From NCBI GenBank assembly GCA_036406615.1, contig DASXAQ010000127.1, positions 1 through 64,000 of the forward strand: 64,000 nt of DNA. The letters run 5' to 3'. Positions within the stretch are counted from its first letter, which is position 1. Each line of letters opens with the position of its first letter. Below, one piece after another: positions 1 to 8,373 of the stretch. The notes beneath the pieces were generated by a model. That model saw only the letters and a program-made list of their open reading frames with translations. It was not told the DNA's origin and did no database searches. The position numbers were made by a program, and so were the translations under genes. Origin of the DNA: DASXAQ01 sp036406615. GTDB lineage: Bacteria > Actinomycetota > UBA4738.

Positions 1-163
1 ACATCGGCGCTCGCGTGGCGGCGCTCGCCGCGCGCGACGAGGTCCTGGTGTCGCAGACCGTCAAGGATCTGGTCGCCGGCAGCGGCCTGATGTTCGACGA
101 CGCAGGCGAACACGACCTGAAAGGCGTGCCCGACCGATGGCGCCTGTATCGCGTGGTGGAGTG
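1..163 (+). CDS. Class III adenylate/guanylate cyclase, C-terminal fragment (5' end outside window)
   Basis: The open frame runs in from the left edge and stops with TGA at 161-163, giving about 53 residues. The tail resembles the end of actinobacterial class III cyclase catalytic domains: IGARVAALA, then EVLVSQTVKDLVAGSG, then HDLKGVPDRWRLYRV just before the stop. Such proteins make cAMP from ATP, often behind AAA ATPase/TPR or HAMP domains, but nothing upstream is visible, so the domain architecture is unknown. It converges on lysS; a short hairpin lies between the two stops. The catalytic residues are outside the window, so activity cannot be judged. Confidence 0.8.
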
Positions 164-170
164 ACCGGAA

Positions 171-192
171 CCCGTCGGGATTCCACGACGGG
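171..192. terminator. Hairpin between convergent cyclase and lysS genes
   Basis: Seven-base perfect arms CCCGTCG and CGACGGG enclose an 8-nt loop in the 40-bp gap between two convergent stop codons. There is no T-run on either side, so this is at best a weak bidirectional terminator. Confidence 0.35.
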
Positions 193-203
193 AATCGCTG
201 CCG

Positions 204-1706
204 CTACGCCTTCTCCGGCCGCCCTTCCGTCGGGCGGTGGTGCGGGAACAGGATCAGGTCGCGGATCGAAGCGGTGTCGGTCAGCACCATCAGCAGCCGG
301 TCGATGCCGACGCCGAGCCCGCCGGCGGGCGGCATGCCCTGCTCCAGAGCTTCGATGAACTCCTCGTCGTACGGGTGGGTCTCCTCGTCGCCGGCCGCGC
401 GCTGCTGCTGCTGCAGGTCGAACTTCGCCCGCTGCTCCACCGGGTCCGTGAGCTCCGAGTACGCGGTGCCGAGCTCCACCCCGCCGATCACGGGATCGAC
501 GTGTTCGGTCAGCCCGGGCTGCGCCCGATGCGGCCGCGCGAGCGGCGAAACCTCGCGCGGGAAGTCCATGACGAACGTGGGCTCGAACAGCGTCGGCTCG
601 ACCAGCTTCTCGTACAGCTCCAACGCGATCTTGCCCGGCCCCCATCGTGGATCGACGTGCACGCCGTGGCCGTCGGCCAGTGACCCAAGGTCCGGACGGT
701 CGAGCGTCACCTCATCGCCGATCGCCTCCGACACGGAGCCGAGCACGGTGATGCGCTTCCACTCCCCGCCCAGGTCGAGCTCGCGACCCTTGAACGGGAC
801 CACGGTCGACCCGCGGACGGCCATGGCCGACTCGCGGACCAGGTCCTGGGTCAGGTCCATCATCGAGAAGTAGTCGCCGTACGCCTGGTAGACCTCGAGC
901 ATCGTGAACTCGGGGTTGTGCGTGCGGTCGATTCCCTCGTTACGGAAGTTGTGGCCGATCTCGTAGACGCGCTCCAGGCCGCCGACCAGCAGGCGTTTGA
1001 GGTATAGCTCCAGCGAGATGCGCAGGTACAGGTCCACGTCCAGCACGCGGTGTCGCGTGACGAAGGGCCGGGCCATCGCGCCGCCGGCGATCGATTGCAG
1101 GACGGGCGTTTCCACCTCCAGGAACCCGTTCGCGTCCAGGTAGCCGCGGAGGGCCCGCAGCGTCTTGGCGCGCGCTTCGGCCAGGAACCGCGCGCTGGGA
1201 TCGGTCGCCAGGTGCAGCTCGCGGTGGCGCTGCTGCAGGTCGGGGTCGCGCAGCCCGTGCCACTTCTCCGGCATCGGCCGCACGGCCTTCGTCAGCAGCG
1301 TCAGCGTCTCGACCCTCACGGAGACCTCGCCGCGGCGGGTTTTCACGATCTCGCCGTCCGCGCCGACGATGTCGCCGAGGTCGAGCTCGTCGACCAGCCG
1401 GTACCCGGAGCCCATTGCGGCCTCGGTCAGGAACAGCTGCAGGTCGCCCGTTCGGTCCCGCAACGTCGCGAACGACAGCTTGCCCTGTCGTCGCAACAGC
1501 ACGATCCGGCCCGCCACCCGCGTCCGGTCGCCGGTCTCCGCCCCCGGGTCGAGGCCGGCGAACTTCTCGGCGATCTCGGCCAGTGGCTGGATGGGCCCGT
1601 CGAACTTCAGCGCGTACGGTTCGATCCCGTTGGCGCGCAGGCGTTCCAGCTTGTCGCGGCGAGCCGACAACGCTTGTTGGAGGCGCCCGCGCTCCTCCTC
1701 AGTCAT
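204..1706 (-). CDS. lysS: Lysyl-tRNA synthetase, class II
   Basis: 500 residues, the usual length for bacterial class II LysRS, which charges tRNA-Lys with lysine using ATP. An N-terminal OB-fold anticodon-binding region (about residues 55-150, including TRVAGRIVLLRRQGK) is followed by the catalytic domain. Motif 2 is visible as FRNEGIDRTHNPEFTMLE and motif 3 as GLGVGIDRLLM near the C-terminus. The ATG at 1706 overlaps the coaX stop by 8 bp, so it is the last gene of the CoA/folate run, as in mycobacteria, where lysS also follows coaX. Confidence 0.96.
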   Translation of the reverse strand: MTEEERGRLQQALSARRDKLERLRANGIEPYALKFDGPIQPLAEIAEKFAGLDPGAETGDRTRVAGRIVLLRRQGKLSFATLRDRTGDLQLFLTEAAMGSGYRLVDELDLGDIVGADGEIVKTRRGEVSVRVETLTLLTKAVRPMPEKWHGLRDPDLQQRHRELHLATDPSARFLAEARAKTLRALRGYLDANGFLEVETPVLQSIAGGAMARPFVTRHRVLDVDLYLRISLELYLKRLLVGGLERVYEIGHNFRNEGIDRTHNPEFTMLEVYQAYGDYFSMMDLTQDLVRESAMAVRGSTVVPFKGRELDLGGEWKRITVLGSVSEAIGDEVTLDRPDLGSLADGHGVHVDPRWGPGKIALELYEKLVEPTLFEPTFVMDFPREVSPLARPHRAQPGLTEHVDPVIGGVELGTAYSELTDPVEQRAKFDLQQQQRAAGDEETHPYDEEFIEALEQGMPPAGGLGVGIDRLLMVLTDTASIRDLILFPHHRPTEGRPEKA

Positions 1707-2475
1707 GGCGGCCCGCGTTCAGGTCGTACACGATCCGCAGGCCCTCGAGCGTCAGCCAGGGCTCCACATGCTGGACGCTTCGGCACTCGGCCACCACCAC
1801 GTCGGCCAGGCCGCCGGTGGCCACCACCGTCGCCGGACCCACCTCGTCCTGGATGCGTCCGACGATCCCGTCTACCATCGCCGCGGTCCCGTACACCAGG
1901 CCCGCCTGCAGGCTCTCGACGGTGTTGCGCGCGATCACCGACCGCGGCGTGGTCAACTCGATCCGCGGAAGCCGCGCGGTGGCGGAGAACAGCGCGTCGG
2001 CCGACACCTTCAGCCCGGTCGCCAGCACTCCGCCGATGTACTCGCCGTCGGCCGACACCACGTCGAAGTTCGTCGAGGTGCCGAAGTCCACGACGACGAC
2101 CGGGCCTCCCCACTTCGCGTGCGCGGCCACCGCGTTGGCGATGCGGTCGGCGCCGACCTCCTTGGGGTTGTCGTACAGGATCGGGATCCCCGTTCGCACT
2201 CCGGGCTCGACCACGATCGGCGGGAAGTGGAAGTACGCGTCGACCATCTCCCGCAGCGCCTGGGTGAGCGGAGGCACCACGCACGCCACGGCCACGCCCG
2301 TGATCTGGCTGGAGAACGACAGGCCGGAGCGCTCCAGGAACCCGCCGAACGCCAGCGCGAGCTCGTCGGACGTGCGGCGGCGATCCGTCGACAGCCGCCA
2401 GTGATGGGCGAGCTCCGATCCCTGGAACACGCCGATCACGGTCTCGGTGTTGCCCACGTCGATCGCCAGCAGCAT
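1699..2475 (-). CDS. coaX: Type III pantothenate kinase
   Basis: 258 residues. It phosphorylates pantothenate, the first step of CoA synthesis from vitamin B5. The N-terminal ASKHA phosphate-binding motif is LLAIDVGNTETVIGVF. Further family landmarks are GADRIANAVAAH near residue 105 and VVVDFGTSTNFDVV near 125, followed by GGVLATGLKVSADALF. Type III kinases are insensitive to CoA feedback and need a monovalent cation; this is family knowledge. The gene sits 18 bp downstream of panC and overlaps lysS. panD, which lies between panC and coaX in mycobacteria, is missing from this slot. Confidence 0.95.
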   Translation of the reverse strand: MLLAIDVGNTETVIGVFQGSELAHHWRLSTDRRRTSDELALAFGGFLERSGLSFSSQITGVAVACVVPPLTQALREMVDAYFHFPPIVVEPGVRTGIPILYDNPKEVGADRIANAVAAHAKWGGPVVVVDFGTSTNFDVVSADGEYIGGVLATGLKVSADALFSATARLPRIELTTPRSVIARNTVESLQAGLVYGTAAMVDGIVGRIQDEVGPATVVATGGLADVVVAECRSVQHVEPWLTLEGLRIVYDLNAGRHD

Positions 2476-2493
2476 CGGCCTCTCCTCGTCGGC

Positions 2494-3381
2494 CTATTGT
2501 GCACGCTCGGCCGGGACGTCCCGGGCAGCGGCAGGCACCGAGACGCTTCGGTTGTCGATCAACCGCACCTCGCCGAAGCTCGCGGCCACCAGGAGCCGAA
2601 CGGTTCCCTCCGCGACCGCGGGCTCACCCCAGGACGCGTCGTCCACCAGCGCGGCGTAGTCGAGGTCCGCCTCGAGCGCCGCCGACACGACCGCCGCCAT
2701 CGTCTCGATCACGGCAGCGGGCCGCCGCTCGCCCGACGCGATCCGGTCCGCGCCGGCGTCCAGCGCCCGGTGCAGTGCGGCGGCGGCGGCACGCTGCGCC
2801 GGCGTCAGCCGCGCGTTGCGCGACGACAGCGCCAGCCCGTCGGGCTCGCGTACCGTCGCGCACGCGATGACGTCCACCGGAAGGTTCAGGTCGCGCACCA
2901 TGCGGCGAACCAGCTCCAGCTGCTGCGCGTCCTTCTGGCCGAAGTACGCCCGGCACGGGCCGGCCAGCGCGAACAGCTTGGCCACCACCGTGAGCACGCC
3001 GCGGAAGTGGCCGGGCCGAGACGCGCCCTCGAGCCGGCCGCCGAGGGGGCCGGGATCGACACCGACCTCCGGTGTGCCGTACGGATACATCTCGGCTTCG
3101 CCGGGCGCGAAGACGAGGTCGACGCCCTCGTTCGCCGCCGCGTCCAGGTCGCCTTCACGGGTGCGCGGGTAGGCGGCCAGGTCGGCCGCGTCTGCGAACT
3201 GCAGCGGGTTCACGAACAGCGTCATCGCCACGAACGCCCCGTCCTCACGTGCGCGGGCGAGCAGCGAACGGTGGCCGGCGTGCAGGGCGCCCATCGTCGG
3301 CACCAGCGCGACCGCCGCGCCGGACGCCCGGGCCTGTTCGCACGCGCTGCGGAAGCGTTCGCGCGACCCGGTCACCTCCAC
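2494..3381 (-). CDS. panC: Pantothenate synthetase (pantoate--beta-alanine ligase)
   Basis: 295 residues. It condenses pantoate and beta-alanine with ATP to give pantothenate in the cytoplasm. The nucleotidyltransferase signature LVPTMGALHAGHRSLL lies at about residues 26-41. Further family blocks are FVNPLQF, a RPGHFRGVLTVVAKLF segment, YFGQKDAQQLELVRRMVRDL and LSSRNARL. The GTG start at 3381 overlaps the stop of the upstream DUF2520 gene by 10 bp, implying translational coupling. Confidence 0.96.
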   Translation of the reverse strand: MEVTGSRERFRSACEQARASGAAVALVPTMGALHAGHRSLLARAREDGAFVAMTLFVNPLQFADAADLAAYPRTREGDLDAAANEGVDLVFAPGEAEMYPYGTPEVGVDPGPLGGRLEGASRPGHFRGVLTVVAKLFALAGPCRAYFGQKDAQQLELVRRMVRDLNLPVDVIACATVREPDGLALSSRNARLTPAQRAAAAALHRALDAGADRIASGERRPAAVIETMAAVVSAALEADLDYAALVDDASWGEPAVAEGTVRLLVAASFGEVRLIDNRSVSVPAAARDVPAERAQ

Positions 3382-4229
3382 CGGTCGAGCTCCTCGCGCA
3401 CGCGTTCGGCATCCTCACGGGTGATGCGCCCGGCGGTCACCGCGAGCTCCGCCGCCGCGGCCGACAGCGCGACGTACGCCTGCACCGCATCCGGCGCGTC
3501 CTTCGACAGCGCCGCCAGGTTGCGCTCGATCGTGCCGGCGTCGCCCCGCGCGGCGGGACCGGTCAAGGCCGCGCCGGGCCCGAGGGAGAACGTGCGGTCG
3601 AACGACGTGCGCGCCAGCGGCTCGAGCAGCGCCAGCGGATCGTCCACGCCCGACCGGCGAAGGACGTCGGCCGCCAGACCCTGGACCGTCACGAGGAAGT
3701 TGGCGCTGAACACGGCGGCGGAGTGGTACAGCGCCTTGACGTCGTCGCGAAGCCGGAACGGCGCTCCGCCGACGTCGAGGGCGAGGCCGACGCCGAACTC
3801 GAAGTCCGCCTCGCCGCCGGCGGTGATGCCGATCCCGCTGCCGGGCAGGCGTTCGATCCCCGTGTCCACGTCCGGAAACGACTGCAGCGGATGCAGGGCC
3901 AGGACCCCGCAGCCGGCCGCGGCGGCGGCGGCCAGCGCCGCCAGCGTGACCGACCCCGACAGGTGCAGGACGCGCCGACCGGCCGTGAGCGCGCCCGCCG
4001 CGGCGAGGGCCGAGCACGCGGGTTCGATCCGGTCGTCGGGCATTCCGATGACGACGACCTCGGCCTCCCTGGCGGCCTCCTCCGCCGTCGTGAAGGCGGT
4101 GTGGGAGAGATACCGGGCGACGCGTTCGCGCGACGCGTCGCGCCCGCTGGCGGCGACCACGTCGTGGCCCGCGCGCTCCAACAGGACGCCGAGCGCCGTT
4201 GCGACCCTGCCCGCCCCGACGAGCCCCAC
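3372..4229 (-). CDS. Rossmann-like/DUF2520 oxidoreductase-type protein
   Basis: 285 residues. It begins with the dinucleotide-binding loop GLVGAGRVATALG and continues with a Rossmann domain (about 1-120) and an all-helical C-terminal DUF2520 domain, an arrangement resembling ketopantoate reductase and pyrroline-5-carboxylate reductase. Homologues stand next to panC in many Actinobacteria, so a pantothenate-pathway reductase role is a reasonable inference but is not shown by the sequence. The GTG start at 4229 is the only canonical start near the nucleotide-binding loop. A TATACT box lies at 4309-4314 (minus), about 80 nt upstream. Confidence 0.85.
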   Translation of the reverse strand: MGLVGAGRVATALGVLLERAGHDVVAASGRDASRERVARYLSHTAFTTAEEAAREAEVVVIGMPDDRIEPACSALAAAGALTAGRRVLHLSGSVTLAALAAAAAAGCGVLALHPLQSFPDVDTGIERLPGSGIGITAGGEADFEFGVGLALDVGGAPFRLRDDVKALYHSAAVFSANFLVTVQGLAADVLRRSGVDDPLALLEPLARTSFDRTFSLGPGAALTGPAARGDAGTIERNLAALSKDAPDAVQAYVALSAAAAELAVTAGRITREDAERVREELDRWR

Positions 4230-4327
4230 GGTGGTCGGGCGAGTCCGATGCTCCTCGCGTGCAGAAATGGTTCCGGGTCCTTCGTTCGGCTACCGGACGC
4301 GCGCGAGTATAGGCGCGGCCGGGCCGC

Positions 4328-4909
4328 TCAGGCCGACGACGGCACGCGGAGCGGCGGCGCGAACGGGCGCACGCCCCGCAGGGTCGCGCCTCCGAGCCGT
4401 ACAGACGCCACGTTGCGGCCGCCGGGCAGGGGTGGGTCCGCCGTCAGCTCCAGGAGCGGCGCCAGCACGAACAGCCGCTCGTGCATGCGCGGATGCGGGA
4501 CCGTCAGGTCGACATCGTCGGCCTCGTCGATCTCCTCGTCGCCGAACGTGAGGAGGTCGATGTCGACCACACGCGGGCCCCACCGTTCGGTCCGCATGCG
4601 GCCCATCCGGTCCTCCACCTCCAGGCACGCGCGCAGCAGGTCGCGTGCCGTGGCCGTCGTCACCACCTCGACCACCGCGTTGAGGTAGTCGGGCTGTGGG
4701 GGGCCCACCGGTTCGGTCTCGTACACGCGCGAGCATCGAACGACGCGCACGCGGGGGACCCGGGCCAGACGGTCGACGGCCTCCTGGAGGTTCACAAGGC
4801 GGTCGCCGAGGTTCGACCCCAGGCCGAGGAACGCGTGCGTCCCGCTTTCACGGCCCGCGTCCGCGCCCTCCTGCGCGTCAGCCAACGATCGCCTCCGCCG
4901 ATACGTCAT
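4328..4909 (-). CDS. folK: 2-amino-4-hydroxy-6-hydroxymethyldihydropteridine pyrophosphokinase
   Basis: 193 residues, compared with about 160 for E. coli HPPK. The excess is an N-terminal Arg/Asp-rich extension of some 25 residues and a C-terminal tail. It transfers pyrophosphate from ATP to hydroxymethyl-dihydropterin in folate synthesis. Family motifs are FLGLGSNLGDRLVNLQEAV, VYETEPVGPPQPDYLNAVVE, and the metal/ATP motif RWGPRVVDIDLLTFGD followed by VPHPRMHERLFVLAPL. It overlaps the upstream folB gene by 32 bp. Confidence 0.95.
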   Translation of the reverse strand: MTYRRRRSLADAQEGADAGRESGTHAFLGLGSNLGDRLVNLQEAVDRLARVPRVRVVRCSRVYETEPVGPPQPDYLNAVVEVVTTATARDLLRACLEVEDRMGRMRTERWGPRVVDIDLLTFGDEEIDEADDVDLTVPHPRMHERLFVLAPLLELTADPPLPGGRNVASVRLGGATLRGVRPFAPPLRVPSSA

Positions 4910-5225
4910 CCAAGCCGAGGGCGGCGGCGGCGGCCGGCTTGTGGACCACCGCGGTCACGCGCATGACGCGTTCGAACCCGAAGACCGAACGCGCGATCGC
5001 ATCGGCGAGCGTCTCCAGCAGCTCGAACGACGTGCCGGCGACCGTCGCCCGCGCCGCGTCGGCCAGCGCCGCGTAGTCGGCGGTCGCGTCGATCGCGTCC
5101 TCGCGCACGCTCACCACGACGTCGAGGTCGACGACGAAGTCCTGCGCTTCGAGCCGCTCGCCCGGGTTCGCGCCGTGGCGGCCGGTGGCGCGGATGCCGG
5201 TCAGGCTGATGCGCGAATCGTCCAT
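4878..5225 (-). CDS. folB: Dihydroneopterin aldolase
   Basis: 115 residues. It cleaves dihydroneopterin to hydroxymethyl-dihydropterin and glycolaldehyde. Recognised from ISLTGIRATGRHGANPGE at the N-terminus, the Tyr in TADYAALADAA, FELLETLADAIA and VRVTAVV-type strand VMRVTAVVHKP with its conserved Lys. The ATG at 5225 lies just downstream of the hydrolase stop at 5231. It sits between folP/hydrolase and folK, the usual actinobacterial folate order. Confidence 0.94.
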   Translation of the reverse strand: MDDSRISLTGIRATGRHGANPGERLEAQDFVVDLDVVVSVREDAIDATADYAALADAARATVAGTSFELLETLADAIARSVFGFERVMRVTAVVHKPAAAAALGLDDVSAEAIVG

Positions 5226-5230
5226 GTCGC

Positions 5231-6181
5231 TCAATCCTCCTCGGCCAGCCCGGCCTCGCGCAGATCGTCGTCGGTCGGGCGATGCAGGAACACGGGAACC
5301 GGCCCGGTCTCCGCGTGCCCGTGAGGCTCCCCCAGGTACCGCAGCCGCAGGAACTCGTACAGAAGCGGCCCGACGGTCTGGGGCGCGTCCTCCATCACGA
5401 GGTGCCCGCAGCCAGGGAGCAGCGCCACCATCGCGCCGTCGTACAGGTCGCCAAGGCGCTCGGCCAGCGACGGCGGCAGGAACGGATCCTCCTCGCCCCA
5501 CAGGACGAAGGTCGGCACGTCCAGCGCACCGAGGTCGGCCTCCCGTCCGGCCAGCCCGCGGCCGTCCACGCCCCGCGCGGCCCGAAACAGCGATGCCGGC
5601 GAGGCGAGCCACGGGTCCAGGTACGCGCCGAGCTCCGACTCCCGCAGGAGGGACTTCGCCGTCGCCCGCCGCAGCCACTCCTCGACCGTGCGCCGGGCGT
5701 CCTGCTCCGTGGCCGATGCCGGATCGCGCGCCTGCAGCGCTCGCGTCGCGGGCGAGGGCCACGCGTCGAACGCGACCGAGTCCACCAGCCCGAGCGCTCC
5801 CACGCCCCCGCCCAGCGCCAGCGCCTGTGCAACGCCGCCCCCGAACCCGTGGCCGACGGCGGCGAACGTTTCGATCCCCAACCCGTCCAGCAGTTCCCGA
5901 ACGCAGGCGGCCTGCGACTCCAGCGACAGGTCGGCGTCCTGCGGGCGGTCGCTCTGCCCGTACCCCAGCAGGTCGGGCGCGATCACGCGCATCCGCGAGC
6001 CGAGCAGCGGAACCTCCCGGCGCCACAGGAAGGACCACGCGGGCCACCCGTGCAGGAGCACGACGGCCGGGCCTTCGCCGAAGGAGAGGTACGAAAGCTC
6101 CCCGAGCGTCGTCCGCGCGCGGGCTCGCCGGGGATCCGGCGCGTCCCACCGGCCCTCGCCGGTTGCCGCCCCCGGGCTCAT
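5231..6181 (-). CDS. Alpha/beta hydrolase
   Basis: 316 residues with a canonical alpha/beta hydrolase fold: oxyanion-hole strand VVLLHGWPAWSFLWR, APDLLGYGQSDRP, and the nucleophile elbow, here VGHGFGGG. The usual Ser of GxSxG is therefore replaced by His-Gly-Phe (GHGFGG), so the normal catalytic serine is missing. The acidic strand FVLWGEEDPFLPP and the C-terminal GCGHLVMEDAP histidine are present. The start ATG overlaps the folP stop (ATGA). Being embedded in the folate operon suggests co-expression, but no folate role is known to me. It may be a pseudoenzyme or use different chemistry. Confidence 0.88.
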   Translation of the reverse strand: MSPGAATGEGRWDAPDPRRARARTTLGELSYLSFGEGPAVVLLHGWPAWSFLWRREVPLLGSRMRVIAPDLLGYGQSDRPQDADLSLESQAACVRELLDGLGIETFAAVGHGFGGGVAQALALGGGVGALGLVDSVAFDAWPSPATRALQARDPASATEQDARRTVEEWLRRATAKSLLRESELGAYLDPWLASPASLFRAARGVDGRGLAGREADLGALDVPTFVLWGEEDPFLPPSLAERLGDLYDGAMVALLPGCGHLVMEDAPQTVGPLLYEFLRLRYLGEPHGHAETGPVPVFLHRPTDDDLREAGLAEED

Positions 6182-7053
6182 GTGGCCACGGTGCGACCGG
6201 CGACCGGCGACCCGGCGTCGCGGACCGCGTCGATCACCCGGACCACCCGCGCCATCTCGGCGACGTCGTGCACGCGCACGATGTGCGCGCCGCGCGCCGC
6301 CAGCCAGGCAACGGCCGCCGCCGTACCTTCCAGTCGTTCGTCGACGCCCGCGTCGAGCACCTGTCCGATGAACGACTTGCGCGACGGGCCGGCCAGGACC
6401 GGCCGCCCCAGGTCCAGGAACGCATCGATCTCGCGCATCAGCCGAAGGCTCTGCTCGGCGGTCTTCGCGAACCCGAGTCCCGGATCCACACACAGGGATT
6501 CCGCGGCGATCCCCGCCGCCTCGGCGGCGCGAAGCCGCCCCGCGAGGTGCGCCTTCACGTCGGCCACCACGTCCTCGTAGTCGGTGAGCTCGCGCATCGT
6601 GGCGGGGTCCCCACGCATGTGCATCAGCACCAGGCCGGCGCCCGAGTCGCGCACGACGTCGAACATCCGCGGTTCCCGCGCGCCCGTGACGTCGTTCACC
6701 ACGGTCGCTCCGGCGTCGACGGCCGCCTCGGCCACCTCGGGCTTGCGCGTGTCGATGGACACGGGCACGTCGACCGAGGACGACAGCGAACGGATCACCG
6801 GCACGACGCGATCGCGTTCGACGCCGGGGGGAACGTCTTCGGCGCCGGGACGCGTCGACTCGCCGCCGACGTCGATGAGGTCCGCTCCCTCCTCGGCCAT
6901 GAGAACGCCGCGGGCCACCGCCGCGCCGGCGTCGAGGTAGCGGCCCCCGTCGGAGAACGAGTCCGGCGTCACGTTCAGGATGCCCATGACCCTCGTGCGC
7001 GTGCCGCAGTCCAGCGCGCGCGGCCCGCACCGCCACATCAGCGGAGCGCGCAT
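6178..7053 (-). CDS. folP: Dihydropteroate synthase
   Basis: 291 residues. It joins hydroxymethyl-dihydropterin pyrophosphate with p-aminobenzoate and is the sulfonamide target. A TIM barrel is indicated by MGILNVTPDSFSDGG (pterin and Mg site), DLIDVGGESTRPGAE, VSIDTRKPEVAEAA, NDVTGAREPRMF, DPGLGFAKTAEQSL and the C-terminal VRVHDVAEM. It starts 10 bp after the folE stop and its own stop overlaps the hydrolase start. Confidence 0.96.
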   Translation of the reverse strand: MRAPLMWRCGPRALDCGTRTRVMGILNVTPDSFSDGGRYLDAGAAVARGVLMAEEGADLIDVGGESTRPGAEDVPPGVERDRVVPVIRSLSSSVDVPVSIDTRKPEVAEAAVDAGATVVNDVTGAREPRMFDVVRDSGAGLVLMHMRGDPATMRELTDYEDVVADVKAHLAGRLRAAEAAGIAAESLCVDPGLGFAKTAEQSLRLMREIDAFLDLGRPVLAGPSRKSFIGQVLDAGVDERLEGTAAAVAWLAARGAHIVRVHDVAEMARVVRVIDAVRDAGSPVAGRTVAT

Positions 7054-7063
7054 CGCCAGACCC

Positions 7064-7648
7064 CTACGGGCGGCCGCGGGCGACCAGCTCCAGCGCCTCG
7101 GCCCGCGTCCGGGCGTCGGAGCGGAACAGCCCCCGGATGGCCGAGGTCACCGTCACGGAGCCCGGCTTCTTGATCCCGCGCATCGTCATGCACAGGTGCT
7201 CGGCTTCGATCAGCACCCACACGCCGCGCGGCTCGAGGGCACGCTCCATCGCTTCGGCGATCTGCGTCGTGAGCCGCTCCTGCACCTGCGGGCGCTTCGC
7301 CAGCAGGTCGACCAGCCTGGCGACCTTCGACAGGCCGGTGATGCGGCCGTCCTTGTTCGGCACGTACGCGACGTGGGCGCGGCCGATGAACGGCAACAGA
7401 TGATGCTCACACATCGAGTACATGGGGATGTCGCGCACCATGATCATCTCGTCGTGGTCCGCGCCCTTGATCACGGTCACGAGCTCCGCCGCGTCGGCGT
7501 CGATCCCGGCGAAGATCTCCCGGTACATCTCGGCGACGCGCCGCGGCGTGTCGACCACGCCCGGGCGCTCGGGGTCCTCGCCGATGCCGGCCAGCAGCAG
7601 GCGAACGCCCTGCTCGATCTTGTCTTCGTCGAACGCCGGCTCCGGCAT
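7064..7648 (-). CDS. folE: GTP cyclohydrolase I
   Basis: 194 residues. It converts GTP to dihydroneopterin triphosphate, the first step of folate synthesis. Zinc and active-site segments are SMCEHHLLPFIGRAHVAYVP, LSKVARLVDLLAKRPQVQERLT and CMTMRGIKKPGS, so the protein has the full zinc set Cys, His and Cys. The ATG at 7648 sits 6 nt after a TAGCAT box, suggesting a leaderless transcript that starts the folate genes separately from hpt. In mycobacteria ftsH stands between hpt and folE; here the gap is only 41 bp. Confidence 0.96.
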   Translation of the reverse strand: MPEPAFDEDKIEQGVRLLLAGIGEDPERPGVVDTPRRVAEMYREIFAGIDADAAELVTVIKGADHDEMIMVRDIPMYSMCEHHLLPFIGRAHVAYVPNKDGRITGLSKVARLVDLLAKRPQVQERLTTQIAEAMERALEPRGVWVLIEAEHLCMTMRGIKKPGSVTVTSAIRGLFRSDARTRAEALELVARGRP

Positions 7649-7654
7649 GGCGCC

Positions 7655-7660
7655 ATGCTA
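7655..7660 (-). promoter_or_regulatory. Putative -10 box for leaderless folE mRNA
   Basis: Reading the minus strand, TAGCAT is followed by 6 nt and the folE ATG, so transcription would begin at or within a base of the start codon. No Shine-Dalgarno sequence is present between them. Confidence 0.5.
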
Positions 7661-7689
7661 CCCGGAGCCGCTCGGGGCACGCCGGGCCG

Positions 7690-8373
7690 CTACATCGCGT
7701 CGGCGTACACCTCGGGCCGCAGCGTCCCGACGAAGGGAAGGTTCCGGTAGCGCTCGTCGAAGTCAAGCCCGTACCCCACGACGAACACCGACGGGATGGC
7801 GAACCCCGTGTACCTGATGTCCAGCGGGACCTGCTGCGCTTCGGTCTTGTGCATGAGCGCGCAGACTTCCAGGCTCGCCGGGTGGCGCGAGCGCAGGTTC
7901 TTCAGCAGGTAGTTCAGCGTCAGCCCCGAGTCCACGATGTCCTCGACGAGCAGGACGTGGCGGTTCTCGATCTCGTGGTCCAGGTCCTTCAGGATGCGCA
8001 CGACGCCGCTGGTCTGCGTGGCCGCGCCGTAGGACGAGACCGCCATGAAGTCGAACTCCAGCGGCAGGCGCACGTGACGCGACAGGTCGGCCATCACGAC
8101 GAACGCGCCCTTCAGGACTCCGACCATCAGGAGATCCCGCCCCGCGTAGTCGGCGGTGATCTGTTCGCCAAGCGAACGCACCTTCGACTGGATCTGTTCG
8201 CCCGTGATGAGGATCTCGCCGATATCGTTCTCGTACGCCTTCACGTGGCCTGTCAGTGTAGGCACGGCCACCACGTCCGGCACGGTCGCGTCGCTATCGG
8301 ACGCGACGTCCACCTGCGTTCCCGACTCGACCCGCATCCGCCCCCGGCCCTCCCGCTCGGAAGACGCGAACAT
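7690..8373 (-). CDS. hpt: Hypoxanthine-guanine phosphoribosyltransferase
   Basis: 227 residues with the start chosen here. It salvages hypoxanthine and guanine with PRPP. Family blocks are DIGEILITGEQIQSKV, LLMVGVLKGAFVVMADL, the PRPP loop LLVEDIVDSGLTLNYLL and VGYGLDFDERYRNLPFVG. The ATG at 8373 has a GGAG 7 nt upstream but overlaps the tilS end by 80 bp. An alternative ATG at 8337 (GGGAGGG further upstream) or a GTG near 8247 would remove a non-conserved leader of some 40 residues. The gene order tilS-hpt is standard in Actinobacteria. Confidence 0.93.
   Translation of the reverse strand: MFASSEREGRGRMRVESGTQVDVASDSDATVPDVVAVPTLTGHVKAYENDIGEILITGEQIQSKVRSLGEQITADYAGRDLLMVGVLKGAFVVMADLSRHVRLPLEFDFMAVSSYGAATQTSGVVRILKDLDHEIENRHVLLVEDIVDSGLTLNYLLKNLRSRHPASLEVCALMHKTEAQQVPLDIRYTGFAIPSVFVVGYGLDFDERYRNLPFVGTLRPEVYADAM

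Noticed and set aside
1165..4551. Very long plus-strand open frame opposite lysS-coaX-panC-DUF2520
   Set aside because: It is antisense to four clear genes, its product is an Arg/His/Ser-rich low-complexity translation, and such shadows are expected in high-GC DNA.
5231..7036. Long extension of the hydrolase frame upstream of 6181
   Set aside because: It lies within folP in another frame and translates to Arg-rich noise. ATG 6181 with the ATGA overlap is the natural start.
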